Assembly: GCA_051294375.1 (NCBI GenBank)
Contig: CM119265.1
Coordinates: forward strand, 26,462,338-26,526,337
Direction of reading: 5' to 3'
Length of the DNA stretch: 64,000 nt
Origin: Paraspadella gotoi
Taxonomy: Eukaryota; Chaetognatha
In this document: piece by piece, positions 23,800-37,130 of the stretch
Numbering within the stretch: position 1 is the first letter of the stretch
Layout: each line of letters opens with the position of its first letter
Notes under the pieces: model-generated
The model's database searches: none
Told to the model about the DNA's origin: nothing
What the model saw: the letters and a program-made list of their open reading frames with translations, nothing else
Position numbers and translations under genes: made by a program

Positions 23800-24950
23800 A
23801 AGAAATAAGGAAAAATTTTATAGACGTCGTTAGAAAGACAGCGCAACTTCGAAAAATCACGCAAAGGAAACATCTGGGTGGATCAAAAAAGGAAAGAAGA
23901 AAAAGAAAAAAAAAGAAAAAAAACAGAAGCAAAAAAAGTAAAAGAAGAAAATCGAAAGAAACGAAGAGAAGAAAAAGATAACAAAACAAAAGGGTAAAAT
24001 CATTGAACAACCCAGAAATACAATGAAGAATAAAATAAAAAAAATGTAAAGAAATATAAAATGAAATTGACTTTTGACGAAACCGAAGTCTCATAACGAA
24101 AAACATCAAAATCGTTCGAGAAATGTTTGGCGGCAAATGTGTTCCATCACATTGGCCCGATTCCATTAAGGCCATTCTATCTCGAATGAGACACCGATGC
24201 CAGATGGATAATTGTGAAATGACAATTGAAGTTAGAATATTATCATGACCTGTCATATCATATCATTCCATCTCATTAAAATCAGGATCTCAAACAAAAG
24301 ATTTCATCGATTTCATTCGGGAAAGAATTCTGGCTGCCTTAGAAACTTCAGTGTCTCTTTGACAATTTCGATTTTAAAACCGATTTTTCTCTTAGTCCTT
24401 TAATATGAGCTCCATTGAAGTGGCCTCTAGCGGTGAGACGCTAATTAAAATAAAAAACGATGCCTTGTGAAAAATTGAGACCAGAATTTCTTTTTAAGAT
24501 TAAATGAGTCGTTAATCCTGGACGATCGATAAATCATAATATATAAGAGAGATTTCTTAAAAATATTTAGGAAAGTATTTTATCACAACAGAGTTAGCCT
24601 AGAAAAAAAGGAAAATAAAAAAGATACGTAATAGAGGGATACCATTAAATGTCTGCAGTAAGTTAGCAAACTTTTAAATTCTTACATTGTATTTTTCTGT
24701 TCGGCCTATAACTTACGCTTCTTTGTAAGATTGGCTAGCTTTATCTTTTAACATTTTAATTATTATTTAAATTATATTAAAAATATTATTGATAAGTTTC
24801 TAAAGGGCAACAAAGTTTCAAGATGGCGTCGAATAATTTTCCCGCTTCGTTTAAGTTAAACCAAAACATGAAAACCCAAAGAAGAAGTTTTGGAATAGCG
24901 AGACTGGATCGAAGTCTGAACCCTTAAACGGGCCTGCTGATTAAGTGGAG
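23800..24950. other. Intergenic DNA upstream of the low-complexity exon
   Basis: A-rich tract (23880-24060), then unique-looking sequence without open frames. No promoter could be identified. Confidence 0.5.
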
Positions 24951-25232
24951 AGCAAGAGAGAGAGAGAGAGAGAGAGAGAGGAGAAGAGAGAGAGAGAGAG
25001 AGAAGAGAGAGAAGAGAAGGAGAGAGAGATAAACAAAAAAGTGGCTGGATTCATTTTTTTTTTCATTGCCCTTCGGATTTTTTTTCCCTTTTTTTGGGCC
25101 AATTCCAAATGCATTCGCTGAATTACCGAGTAAAAGGAGAAAGGTCAGCAAAAAGAAGAGAGTAAGTGCGAGAAGAGAGAGAGAGAGAGAAGCAAGAGAG
25201 GAGAGAGAGGAGAGAAGAGAGAAGCAGAGAAG

Positions 25233-25233
25233 A

Positions 25234-25266
<33 letters not shown>

Positions 25267-25294
25267 GAAAGAAAAGAAAGAAAAGAAAGAAAAA

Positions 25295-25344
<50 letters not shown>

Positions 25345-25345
25345 A
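25233..25345 (+). repeat. (GAAA)n tetranucleotide repeat
   Basis: About 27 units with small interruptions. Confidence 0.95.
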
Positions 25346-25837
25346 GAAAGACGCGTTGAAAATAGAAACAGATTCGCGAAAGTCGAATTGAAAGAAACGA
25401 TTTTCTTGCGACGAAATTTGACGAAGTATCTAATGTGGAATTAGGACGAGGCAAGGAAGAAAGAGAGTAAGTGAGAGAGAGGAGAGAGAGAGAGAGAGAG
25501 AGGGAGGGAGAGAGAGAGAGTTATTGAGGAAGTACTTTACATGTAAACGAGTGAGTTTTTAAAAATCATAAGTGATTCAGTTTAAAATATAAAAGTTAAT
25601 GTGAGAAAGAATAAAAACTTAAAAGTGAGTGAGCGATCGACTTAGCAGCTCGAAATCACCGTGAAAGCGTGAGAGTCAAACGTGAAAAAAAGGACCAAAG
25701 AACGCGTGAGACTCTTAGCGAGTCACAACAGCTTAAACTGTTCGTCCCCTTCCTGCTCTCATTGCTTTTACGCCCCCCCTTCCTCCGCTTAAAGAGAAAA
25801 AACCGCCGCAGGTTCAATTAACCTTTGACCTTCCGTT

Positions 25838-25838
25838 T

Positions 25839-25902
<64 letters not shown>

Positions 25903-25910
25903 TCCTTTCT
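25838..25910 (+). repeat. (TTTC)n tetranucleotide repeat
   Basis: About 17 units; it is the inverse complement of the motif at 25233. Confidence 0.95.
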
Positions 25911-26086
25911 TTCCTCTTGGCTCTTTCTTTTATTCCTCTCTTTTCTTTTTCTCTTCTTCTTCTCTGCACTTACCTCCACTCACTCACCCTCGTCCCAGCC
26001 TCTCGAGTCTCGACTGGTCAAACCAAGCAATAAAGACGACGAGAGAGAGAAGAGAGGAGAAAGATATGACGAAGCAGGAGCAGAAC

Positions 26087-26117
<31 letters not shown>

Positions 26118-26811
26118 GGAAAAGAAAAAAAGGAAAGAAACAATAAAAAGAGAAAAAAGTTAAATCTTAATTAAAAAAAAAGGAAAAAGGATAAATAGTA
26201 AAAAAAGGTAGAAAAAAATATTACCTAAGAATAATCATAATGTATTTAAAAATTTTAAAAATTAAAATTTACAAATGAAAAAAAAAAGGCGCGAATATAA
26301 AGTAGAAAACTTTGTAGAAATTTAGGCTCATTTTAAAATTCTTATCTTCTTTTGTAAACGGAAAAAAACTCAAACAAAACTTTAAAAAAAAGTAAAAATA
26401 ATAAAACAAATTTATAAAATGAAAAAAATATACAGAAGAAAAAAGCAAAATATTTGATTTAATATATTGATAAGAATATACTAATAAGAAAAACAGAAGC
26501 AATGAAGTTTTATTTTATAAAAATTGTATAAATTAAAAACTAAATGAAGTTTTAAAAAACTAAGCGAATTTAATTTCCAAGATTTCCCTACTTTTTTCCC
26601 CCTTAAATCGATTTTCGTCTCCCGGAAAATTTAAGAGATTGGGGTCAGTCCTTTGGGAGGAAAGATTACGAGAAAGAAATGAGGATTAGAAGTGGGGGGA
26701 GCGAGGGGGGGAAGATTAAGTGGAGCGAGAATTAAGGGCGCAGGATTAAGTGGAGCGAGGGAAAAAGAAGAAAATGGATTTAGGAAATAAAATCATTCGA
26801 TATTAGAGAGA

Positions 26812-26850
<39 letters not shown>

Positions 26851-27098
26851 TTTAGAAGAAAAGATTTTAGAATAAGGGATAGTCTTACTTATTGTTCATT
26901 AAATGAATGAACAATTTTTATATTGGTTGTACCAAATTCATAACAGTCAGCTTCTTGTATTTTGATTTTTGTGCGAAGTGCAAAATATTATTTTCCGATT
27001 TAATACTACTAAGGGAGTGGTTATTTTATCCAATTGAAACAGTTAAAAAAATGTTCTATCACTTCATTGATAAGAAAACTAATCAATCTTAGAATAAA
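25910..27098. other. Intergenic DNA between the two gene regions
   Basis: GA microsatellites (26040-26110, 26805-26850), a very A-rich block (26110-26560) and a partial family 1 repeat. The two genes point away from each other across this stretch. Confidence 0.5.
26890..26945 (-). repeat. Interspersed repeat family 1, partial
   Basis: The reverse complement reads ATTTGGTACAACCAATATAA then ATTGTTCATTCATTTAAT, matching the first third of family 1. Confidence 0.5.
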
Positions 27099-27594
27099 TC
27101 AACTCTGACTGTGAGATTCTTGATTGAAAGCCTTTCAGAATTCCTTTCCAAAGTTAATTGAATGAATTTTTTTTTTTTTTGGTTAATGGTTATAACAATT
27201 TCATAGATTTCAGTAGATTTGGCGAAGATGAAAATAATATGTTGTGAAAAGATGATATTGATTTAGAATCAAAAGCACAACAGATGGATTGTCGGATTAA
27301 TTTCCATTTAAATACTAAGTCGACACAAAAAACTAACTTCGACTCTGCCTTCCCGCTACACTTACTTAGGGAGGGCTGAACAACACATGTCACACAAATT
27401 CCCTCCTTCCAGAACCCATTAGACCCCCTCTACCTCCCTTCCTTTCCTCTTTCCTCTTTTCCTTTTCTCTCGTTATTACCTCTAATTCAAGCGATGACCA
27501 TATGTCGCTCATTTGCTGGTTGCGCTCGACGAAAAAGGTAATCAAAGCGAAAAGCCTGACATCGTCTTTCTCTCGCATCTGTCCGTTTCAGCTC

Positions 27595-27770
27595 CACTGA
27601 TTCCGTTACTCTTCTACAATAAAATTGGTACAACCGAAATAAAATAATACATTCATTCAATAAATAAGCTATCTTGACCCTGACTTTGAACAGGCTATGG
27701 TGGTTTAAGACTTCCATCACTCTTACAAGATGACGATATAACTAGTCCCCTGCAAGCTTTCAATCAAGAC
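27595..27770 (+). repeat. Interspersed repeat family 1
   Basis: GGTACAACCGAAATAAAATA, then TTGACCCTGACTTTGAACAG and TTCCATCACTCTTACAAGAT, match 4244-4395. The same sequence recurs at 42595-42750 because it lies inside the large duplication. Confidence 0.65.
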
Positions 27771-28383
27771 TCTCTCGCCGTCTCGTTTATAGTCGCCCCG
27801 AGTACCTGGTATCATATATTTCAAAGAGAGTTTCAATTGTAGAAAAAGATTACTCTTAACTTAAGACTTAAGCATTATATTTGACTCAAATCTACAATTC
27901 GTCAATCTGGTTTTAGATTTAAGATTTCGCAGCATTTTTGAAATGCGGCCAATTTTAGTGTGAAGGTGTTTCTCCTTCACGCCCGCGGAGTCACTCGTTC
28001 TAGACGTCGCACGTTCCTTGTCGAGTGACGAAGGATCTTTTCGACATGAATACTTGAATCTTTGATGAATATCGAGTCGAATTCTGATGAATATTAAGAC
28101 GCGAAAAGGTTTCCAAATATTTATTAATCAAGTATTTAAAAAAGTCCCGTAAGACTGTAATCAGAACGGGTGAAACGTTTTAATTGAGTCCAAAGTAAAA
28201 CTAAAGACGTAGTTTCTCTCTCTGTAAATTTTGATGTGACCAAACAAAGATATCGGACCGACAGGTCAAATACGACTCAGATAGAAATAAAAACGTAAAC
28301 GAGAGAGAGAGAAAAAAAGAGGTTAAAATGTAGGGGACGCGGCATAATATTTCACACTTAGATTTATAATTAATTTAGCTTTT

Positions 28384-29409
28384 AAGTTCGGTTAAACATA
28401 AATGTTAGTTTTAGGCCATAAGTGGTTAGGTTAATAATTAAGAATATATAATAATATCCCCGTACATAACGGTATTGATCTCTTGACTTTACACAAAGAG
28501 CGACCGGATCACAACCGGGAATACGATATCTGATTACTTGATGAGCTGTGAGAACTGATCTACGCTCACCCTCTATTCCTTCCTCCTTCCTCCTTTCTCC
28601 CTCTTTCCTCCTTCATCCCTCCTCCTTCTTCCTCCTTCAGAAGGAGAAGGGAGGAGCGGAAGAAGAAGGATGGAGGGAGATGAGGGAGGAAGCAAGGCGG
28701 AGGGAGGAAGGAGGAAGAGGAGGGAGGGCAAGCAGGATGGAGGGCAAAAGGAGGAACAGAAGAGGAGGGAGAAGGGAGAGGCCAGGATGAAGGAGAAAGG
28801 AGGGAGGGAGGGAGGATGAGGAAGAAGGAGGAAAGGAGAAACAGGAAGTAGAAACGTGAGTGAGGAACGAAGACGAGGGCGTGAATGGACCGGAGCGCGG
28901 AGGGACCAGTCAGAGAAGGAGACAGACAGGAGGAGAGGAGATGAAGGCAGGAAGAGAGGGAGGACCGGGAGGCCAAGGAGGCATAAGATAGGAGGAAGGA
29001 GGAAGAAGGCAGGGGAGGAAGGAGGGGGAGGAGACGAGAAAGCAAGGGGATGGAGGAGAAGGCTAAGACAGGCAGAAGGGAGAAAGAACGATACGCGAAC
29101 GAGAGGCGCGAAAGAACGAGGACACGCAGACGGGGAGCTGAGGCGCCCCAACTCGAACGAGGAAAGAGCGGAGATAGAGTGCGAAGGAGGAAGGAATCAG
29201 AGGGTGAGCCGTAGATCAGTTCTCACAGCCTCATCAAGTAATTCAGATAATCGTATTCCCCGGTTGTGATCCGGCCGGCTCTTGCTGTCAAAGTCCAAGA
29301 GATCAATACCGTTATGTACGGGGATATTATTCATATATTCTTACATTATATAACCTAACCACTTATGGCCTAAAACTAACATTTATGTTTAACCGAACTT
29401 AATAAACGG
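28384..29409. repeat. Fold-back palindrome, left half
   Basis: The sequence at 28384-28563 (for example CCGGATCACAACCGGGAATA) returns inverted at 29202-29409, around a CTCC-then-GGAG loop. The arms differ mainly by small indels. A 25-N gap follows directly. The equivalent place in copy 2 has only a CTCC-rich tract (43541-44047) and no inversion. Confidence 0.85.
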
Positions 29410-29434
29410 NNNNNNNNNNNNNNNNNNNNNNNNN
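29410..29434. other. Assembly gap (25 N) inside the fold-back
   Basis: It separates two inverted segments. The round 25-base size looks like a placeholder, not a measured gap. Confidence 1.
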
Positions 29435-32200
29435 CCTCTCTCTCTCTCTCTCTACTCTCTCTCTCTCTCAATCTGCATCCGATCTTGCAGTCTCAACTTC
29501 AGCATCTCTGATATGGTCACCTCGCGATTGGTAGACAATCTATTTCAAGTGCGATAAGCATTTATCTTACTTATTATATTTTCTTAATAGGTTTAATTAA
29601 CTGAAACTGCAGCATGTGTTCGTTGTTACCTCCTTGACCCGTGAATGCGAGATTCAGTCCCACGTGTTGTCGTCAAAATCTTGATACTGCTGTCTCATCT
29701 CTGCTTCTTTGAAGTCTTTTGAACTTTTTAAGGAACCCGACACGCGACCGGGTTAAATATCCTTGTCAAGTCCTTAGCATTCGCATTCTCAAATGTTCCC
29801 ACAATTTCTTGTTATTATTAAACTGTTTTTGAGAGTCCAGAAAGCTTCTTATCTAGCTTTTAACCACTACTGATCGCACGGGGGTCTCGAAGAAACGTAA
29901 ACATTATTGCAGCTCATTTACCTTTTCATTAATATTTTTACGATCTCACTTCTTGATCTGTGATCTTTTTTCCACATCAATACAAGTTGCGTAGAATTTT
30001 GATTTTTGTGCGCGTCCTCTTTAATCCGTTCGATTAATTAGAATGTCAATTGTCCATACCATCCGTCCGTCCTCGCTTTCTGTCCGTTGCCCTTCCTTTC
30101 CGATCAATAGTAATTCCTTTTACAGTCTTTACAATATTATCGCGTCAAATGATTTCCAAAGTTGGATTCTTCACTCATGTTTATTTTTTCTATACTCTTT
30201 TCGAAAATAAGAAAAGAAAAAAGAATAAGAAAAAAAGAAATCCCAGCTTCTCAGATCGTTTTGATCACGAAATATAATAGGGAGAGACGTTGAAACCAAC
30301 CCGAGCTCGGATGTTCGCTGGAGCGAACTGCCGATCTGCTGCCAGCGGCGTGCCTCTAGCGGATTGTCGCCAACCCGTAGGAGCCTTCGACGCTCAAGTC
30401 GCACTCAGGGCTACACACAGTCGGTGCGAAATTAGCCGCTTGGACATTATGCGTCAGCCCGCCCGCAGTAAACAAAAGCGGCTGAGCAGCGAGACAGACG
30501 CGACCTCTCTTCTAAATTTGACGGCCGCCGCTGATTTTCTTACTTTTGTTTTGTCGTTAAACCTGTCAAGTCGCGCTCACAAAAGAAAGATTGAAGGAGG
30601 AAAAGGAGAAGGAAAGAGTAAGGAGGAGGGAGGAAAGAAGGGAGAGGGAGGAGGGAAGAAGAAGAGGGAGAGAGGGAGGAGCAGGAGGGAGGATAGACAG
30701 GACGGAGGGAAAGGACCAGGAGGACAGAAGGGAGGACTGTGCGAAGAGGAGGAGCGCGAGAAAGGTCAGTAGCAAGAAAGAGGAGGGAGGAAGGAGGACA
30801 CAACAACGTATAGAAGGAGAAGATAAGAGTCACGAAGGACGGCCGTGCAGGGAGAGGGATGTAGGAAGAACGGAGGAACAGGAGGCAAAGGCAGGTTTAT
30901 ATGTTAGAGGAGAGGTGAGAAACGGAGGATGGAGGAGGGAGCGACACCTCACAGTACGAAGGAGAAGCGAAAAGAAGGAGGCAGGGAGGAGAGAAGAAGG
31001 AGGGGAGGAGGCAACCGAGGAGGAAGAGAGAAGAGAGGAGAGGAAAGGAGAGGAGGGAAGGAGAAAGACAGAGGAGGAAAGGAAGAAGGTAGAAGGGAGG
31101 AAGAGAAGAAGGAGGAGCGTTCCTCCCTCCTCCTTCTTCCTCCTTCCTCCTTCTTCCTCCTTCAATCCTTTTTTTTGAGCGACTGACAGGTTTTACACCA
31201 AAAAAAAAAGAAAATCAGCGGCGGCGTCAATTTAAAGAGAGTCGCGCTGCGTCGCTGCTCAGCCGCTTTTGTTTACTGCGGCGGCTGACGCTATTCCAGC
31301 GGCTAATTTCCACCGACTGTTCCCTGATGCGTTTAGCGTCGAAGGCTCCTACGGTTGGCGACCAATCCGCTAGAGCACGCCGCTGGAGCAATCGGCAGTT
31401 CGCTCCAGCGAACATCGATCGAGTTTGTTTACTTTCTCCTATTTATTTCGTGGAATCAAAACATCTGAGAAGCTGGGATTTCTTTTTTTCTTTTCTTTTT
31501 TTCTTTTCTTTTTTTCGAAAAGAGATAGAAAAAAATGATGAGTGAAGAATCAACTTTGGGAATCATTTGCGCGAATAATATTTAAAGACTTAAAAGAATT
31601 ATATTGATCGGGAAAGAAGGACAAACGGACAAAAGACGGACGGACGGATGGATGGACAATTGGACATTCTAATTAATCGAACGATTAAAGAGGACGCGCA
31701 CAAAAAATCAAATTCTACGCAACTTTATTGAGTGAAAAAAAATCATCAGATCAGAATGAGATAAAAATATTAATGAAAAGGTATTGAGCTGCAAAATGTT
31801 TACGTTTCTCAGACCCCCGTGCGATCAGTAAGTCGGTAAAAGCTAATAAGAGTTTCTGGACTCTCAAAAACAGTTATAATAACAAAAATTCGTGGGAACA
31901 TTTGAGAATGCGAATCTAAGGACTTGAAAGGATATTTAACCCCTCGCTCGGTTCCTTAAAAGTTCAAAAACTTCCAAAGACAAGGATGACGACAGAGTAT
32001 CAAGATTTTGACGAAAACACGTGGACTGAATCTCGCATTCAACGGTCAAGGAGTAAAACGAGACACATGCTGCAGTTTCGTTAAATTAAAATTAAAGAAA
32101 AATATAATAATAATGAACTTAAATGTTATCGCAATATGCAAATAAGATTTTGAATCTAACCAAAAGATCTTGGAGAGCAGAGAGAGAGGAGAGAGAGGGG
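29435..32200. repeat. Fold-back palindrome, right half
   Basis: The sequence at 31150-32200 appears inverted at 29435-30600, around a GGAG-rich loop. An example is AGTATCAAGATTTTGACG near 31995 and its reverse complement near 29670. The arms differ by perhaps 10-20 percent, mostly indels. Copy 2 has only the 31150-32200 orientation (44050-45050). Confidence 0.85.
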
Positions 32201-32201
32201 A

Positions 32202-32257
<56 letters not shown>

Positions 32258-32366
32258 AGAGATGAGAAAGGAAGAGTCGTGTTGGTTTAATTTGAAATCC
32301 TGAGCGAGAGAGCGAGACAGATTTTTTTGTGGGGGATAAATTCTCCGTTACCGAGGTTGCCCTTTA

Positions 32367-32425
<59 letters not shown>

Positions 32426-32718
32426 CTCTCTGTCTCTCTCTCGCTCAAAGGAGTAAACTTTGAACTCAAATTTTTCTAGTCGTTATCTGAGGCAGCGTCT
32501 GAACTGAAAAAAAAAAATCGGTTTTTCAACTTTTTTCGAAAAAATTAATTAACTTTATTTAAAGGTAACTTAGTATAGTAGATCATTTTTAAAAATATTT
32601 TTAATCACTCACTTTTTTTAAGTTTTTTGATTAATAGTATTATACAAAATTGAAATTTATTCATAAAAAAAAAAACTGAAATCTTTGCTTTATTATCTAG
32701 CTCGGCTTCTCTTCTCTC

Positions 32719-32771
<53 letters not shown>

Positions 32772-32882
32772 CTCTGTTTATAACTTCACTAAATTTTCCT
32801 GATCAAAACAAGTCTCCTGCGACGCGATCACGATTACTGGAGCGCGGGAATGTGCGGACGAGGAGAGGAGTAAATAAAGAAG

Positions 32883-32936
<54 letters not shown>

Positions 32937-33424
32937 CTCCAAATGAAGAAAAAACGGAAGCTGACAAATCACAACAACAACAACCACAAATCTCTCGCGT
33001 CCATTTTTTACAATAAACAAGAGACGCGTCGATCACTTAAACGTGCGCATGCGCTTGTAGTGTTTAACGGTTGGTGGTCCTTTTCTCCTTTTTCCCTTTT
33101 GCTTTTTCCTTTTCCTTTTTTTCTCATTTGTTGTTTTGGTTTCCGTGACGAATCGTTTGCTGTCGTCGTTGTTGTTATTGTTGTTGTTATTGTTGTTGCT
33201 GTTGTTGTTGTTTTTCTTTCGATGCGGGAAACCAACGATTGATTAACGAATTTCGGAGTAAAATGTGTTTTTTTTTTTGTTTTTTTTTTTTGTTTTGTTT
33301 TATTTTTCGAAATGAAAGGACGATTGTCGTTTGTAATGTGAGGGTAAAAAGAATTAACTCAGTAAGAAAAAGAAAACTCCCGCATATTTAATATATATAG
33401 TATATATATTATATATATATTATA

Positions 33425-33605
33425 TACGTATGAACTTCTCTAAATTTTTTATGAAAATTTGCAAATTACTCGTTTCACTATTTTCTATTATTATATTTTA
33501 TGAAGGATTTACTATTTAATCTATATTCTTTAAATATATATGTATTGCTTTCTTAAACTTTTTTTACTTATCATTATATCTAAAAACTCATTTTGGGAAG
33601 GGGAA
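33425..33605 (-). repeat. Interspersed repeat family 4
   Basis: The reverse complement (TTAGATATAATGATAAGTAA, ATATATATTTAAAGAATATA, CTTCATAAAATATAA, ATAGTGAAAC) matches 63420-63600. It is repeated at 46285-46445 by the large duplication. Confidence 0.65.
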
Positions 33606-33954
33606 GTCAGTGTTGTCTTCTGGAAATAGAGGGAGTATCTATACAACACAAGGTTAGATTACAATCTGTCCTAGTTTTCTAATAGATATCACACATCATT
33701 CCTGTAATTCCTGTAATTTCCGTTTGTTTTTTTAAAATCCTCACAATGTTTTCCTTCTATTCGTCATTCGTCGAATTATTTCTCATCAGTTCAAAATTGT
33801 CGCAACAGTGAAAATCGTGGAAAAGTAATAACAGTCGCCGACAGTCGGAAACAGTCGTAAAAAAAAAAAGCAAAATCTCCGAGTCGGCCCCTCGGATTTT
33901 TTTATGACCGTCGTTTCGTTATGTCGACGCAGAGAGTGCGAGAGGTGGTCGAAA

Positions 33955-34357
33955 GAGGGGGCTGAGGTGGAGAAAAGGGCTGAGGTGGGGAAAATGGGGC
34001 TGAGGTGGGGAAAAGGTGGCTGAGGTTGGGAAAAGGGGGCTGAGGTGGGAAAAGGGGCTGAGGTGGGAAAAAAGGGGGCTGAGATGGAGAGAAAGGGTGG
34101 CTGGGGTGGGGAAAAGGGGGGCAGAGGTAGGGAAAAGGGGGGCTGAGGTGGAGAAAAGGGGGGCTGAGGTGGGGAAAATGGGGCTGAGTGGGGAAAAGGG
34201 GGCTGAGGTGGGGAAAAGGGGGGCTGAGGTGGGGAAAGGGGGGCTGAGGTGGGGAAAGGGCTGAGGTGGGGAAAGGGTTCATGTGTGGGAGAGGGGGGCT
34301 GAGGTGGGGAAAAGTAAGCTGAGGTGCGGAAAAGGTTGGCTGAGGTGGGGAAAAGGG
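33955..34357 (+). repeat. GGGGCTGAGGTGGGGAAAA minisatellite, copy 1 part 1
   Basis: About 20 tandem copies of a 19-21 base purine-rich unit with variants (GAGATGGAG, GCAGAGGTAGGG). The G-runs could form G-quadruplexes on the plus strand. Confidence 0.9.
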
Positions 34358-34949
34358 AGATATTACGCGGGCCATATCCTCGCAGTTTAAACTTGTAAAC
34401 TTCGCGCAGTTTCGGGGAAGAGAGCTATATGTTCACCGCAACTACGCCCTGCGGCGGTCTTCGCCGGGGATATCATTCCCGGCAATCCCCGCCCCAATTC
34501 TTGACGGGGACGAGAAAATGGCCTACTCTCTCTCTCTCTCTCTCTTCTCTCATCTCTCTCTCTCATCTCTCTACTCTCTTCTGCTCTCCACACGTATCTT
34601 TTTTGGCTTTCAAAGGTAATCTCAATGATACAATGAGGGTCACGATTTGAATTTTTTTGCTTTCTTTTAAATATATTTTTTAATCACTACAGATATATTG
34701 ACAGAAAAAGTAAAAAAAAGAAGGAAAAAGAGAAAGAAAAAATAATAGGAAAAAAAACGAAAAGAAAAGAAAAGAAGAAAAGATAATTAAGAAGAAAGAA
34801 AGAAAGACAATATAGTATATTGTAAGTTGTAAAAAGTGTGTTATTTAGGCTGGATATACAGCTTCGATGGAATAGAGTGCTGATGAAGACTTGAATAAAT
34901 CAAACAACAAAACAAAATGTCTTTTCTCAATTTAAAAGCACAAAGATGC

Positions 34950-35000
<51 letters not shown>

Positions 35001-35528
35001 AGGGAGAGACAAAATAATATCATTTAATGTAATTGTTACCAAGCAAGGAATAAGTTTAAACTAATGGTGGAATTTAACAATTATTCTAATAATACATAAA
35101 TAGTAAATGAAGAGAAAGAAAGTTTTTAAATGTGAAATATACATTTTTATGAGGGATAGATAAGTTAAATTATAAAAATTTTAAGAATTAAGATAGGAAT
35201 GAATTAAATGCAAATAAATTATTTATTTTTAAATTAGGAATTGTTAAGGTTTTTCTATGTTTTCAGTTAAAATATTTTAATAACAAGGACTGCCCATGAT
35301 GATGATTCACGGCGGTTAGGGCTTCAAACGTCAATCCCCATCAAAATAGTGGGGGATTCCCCCCGTGGATAAAGGCAGAAGGCTTCAAAACTAATCCCCG
35401 TAAAAATAGTGGTAGGGATTCCCCAAAACAGAAGAAAAAAGGACGTTTTCCGTGAACAGAAAGAGGGTGCATTGAAACTGTCCCCGATTACGCAGTTCCA
35501 AACTGCGCCTTATTGGACGGTCATACTT
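34358..35528. mobile_element. Insertion in minisatellite, TIR-like ends, copy 1 only
   Basis: Copy 2 passes straight from GGTTGGCTGAGGTGGGGAAAA into GGGGATTGCGG. Copy 1 has 1,171 extra bases there, flanked by GGGAAAAGGG on both sides (34348-34357 and 35529-35538). The ends are imperfect inverted repeats: left TATTACGCGGGCCATATCC then CGCAGTTTAAACT, right end reversed TATGACCGTCCAATAAGG then CGCAGTTTGGAACT. The apparent 8-10 bp target duplication would suit Mutator- or hAT-type elements, but it lies inside a repeat and may be fortuitous. The interior holds (GA)n and GGGGATTCCCC-type motifs and no protein. Confidence 0.5.
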
Positions 35529-35690
35529 GGGAAAAGGGGATTGCGGTGGGGAAAAGGGGGGCTGAGATGGAGAAAAGGGTGGCTGGGGTGGGGAAAAGGG
35601 GGGCAGAGGTAGGGAAAAGGGGGCTGAGGTGGGGAAAAGGGGGCAAGAGGTAGGGAAAGGGGGGCTGAGGTGGAAAAAGGGGGGCGGGGG
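35529..35690 (+). repeat. GGGGCTGAGGTGGGGAAAA minisatellite, copy 1 part 2
   Basis: This is the continuation of the array at 33955, separated from it by the 1.17 kb insertion. It has the same unit and variants. Confidence 0.88.
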
Positions 35691-36406
35691 TGGTTGAAGA
35701 GGTAGTAGGGGGAGAAGGCGGAGGGTGGTCGAAGAAAGGGTGGCGGAAGTGGGGGGCGGGGAGTTAGGAGCGAATCTTTCTAGAAATTGCGAGAAATTCC
35801 GCGTCTTTTTTCTCGCCACATAGATTTCCGTTTTGGTCATATTTGATCTCTGTTGTGGACGTTGGCGCAGGGTTGGCGTTGGCGCTGGCGCTGGATCGAC
35901 TTTGCTATTTCTTGATTTCACTTGATCGCTTCTTGATTCCATAGGAACTGAGATGTTGGGTCATTTGATATTTTGATATTTTCATATTTGATATCTTTAT
36001 ATTTTTTTTTTTTTTTTGCTTTTTTATTGACCACAAGTTTCCCCTTTTTCACTTTTCCCTTTCGCCTCTTTGCTTTTTATTTTCCATTTTGCTTCTTATT
36101 CGTCATTTTTCTTCATTCTTTTCGCTTTCTTCCGCTTTTTTGTCTAATATTTCCTCTTAGCTTTATTATTTGCCCTTTCGACTTTCCCCTTTGCCTTTTT
36201 TTTTTTTGCTCCCTCTTTGCTCTTTTTCCCCCTGAGTTGCCTTTTTGCCATCTTTGCCATAGTTACCATCTTACCATCCCACGCGAAACTTTTTTTTATG
36301 TTTCTGTCCTATAAACCTTTATGCGTTATTTGCTTTCGGCTTCGTCCTTCGCCACCCCTCAGATTTACACAAACAAGACGTTTCTTGTCCTTTTCGATGA
36401 TTGTCG

Positions 36407-36410
<4 letters not shown>

Positions 36411-36495
<85 letters not shown>
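36411..36495 (+). repeat. (CT)n microsatellite, duplication copy 1
   Basis: CT run of about 84 bases. The counterpart in copy 2 (47851-47949) is longer, so the locus is length-variable. Confidence 0.96.
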
Positions 36496-36498
<3 letters not shown>

Positions 36499-36721
36499 TC
36501 TTATTGTTTACCGAATCCTTTAGAGGTCATCTTGTTACTCTGATCACAAACTCGATAACCTTATTTATTTTTCTTTCTTTCTTTTTTTTCTTTTCTTTCT
36601 TTTTTTTCTTTTCTTTTCTTTTATTCAATTTTCGGTGATTTAGTCGTTTCTTTATTTTTCTCTCAACATTCACTCATTCCTTCTGTCCCTAAAAGTGACC
36701 CTTGACCCTTTTGCTGAAGCC

Positions 36722-36842
<121 letters not shown>

Positions 36843-37047
36843 GGGGTCACAAATCCCCGGTAGAGAGCGAGAGCCCAGGTTTCAAGGCGCCTCCAAAAAA
36901 ATTTTCTCTTCAACATTTTTTTCTTTTTCTCAGTCAAGTTTTTCTTTGCGTACCATTTTTTTTTTTCGTTATAATATATACTGTTTGTTCTAATAATTTA
37001 TATTCAGGAGTTGAGTGTAGCATTTAATTAGACTTCTATGAAGTTAG

Positions 37048-37130
<83 letters not shown>

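Noticed and set aside
28856-31186. Arg/Glu/Gly-rich frames in the GGAG tracts
   Set aside because: Purine-rich DNA has few stop codons; these tracts belong to the fold-back, which copy 2 lacks.
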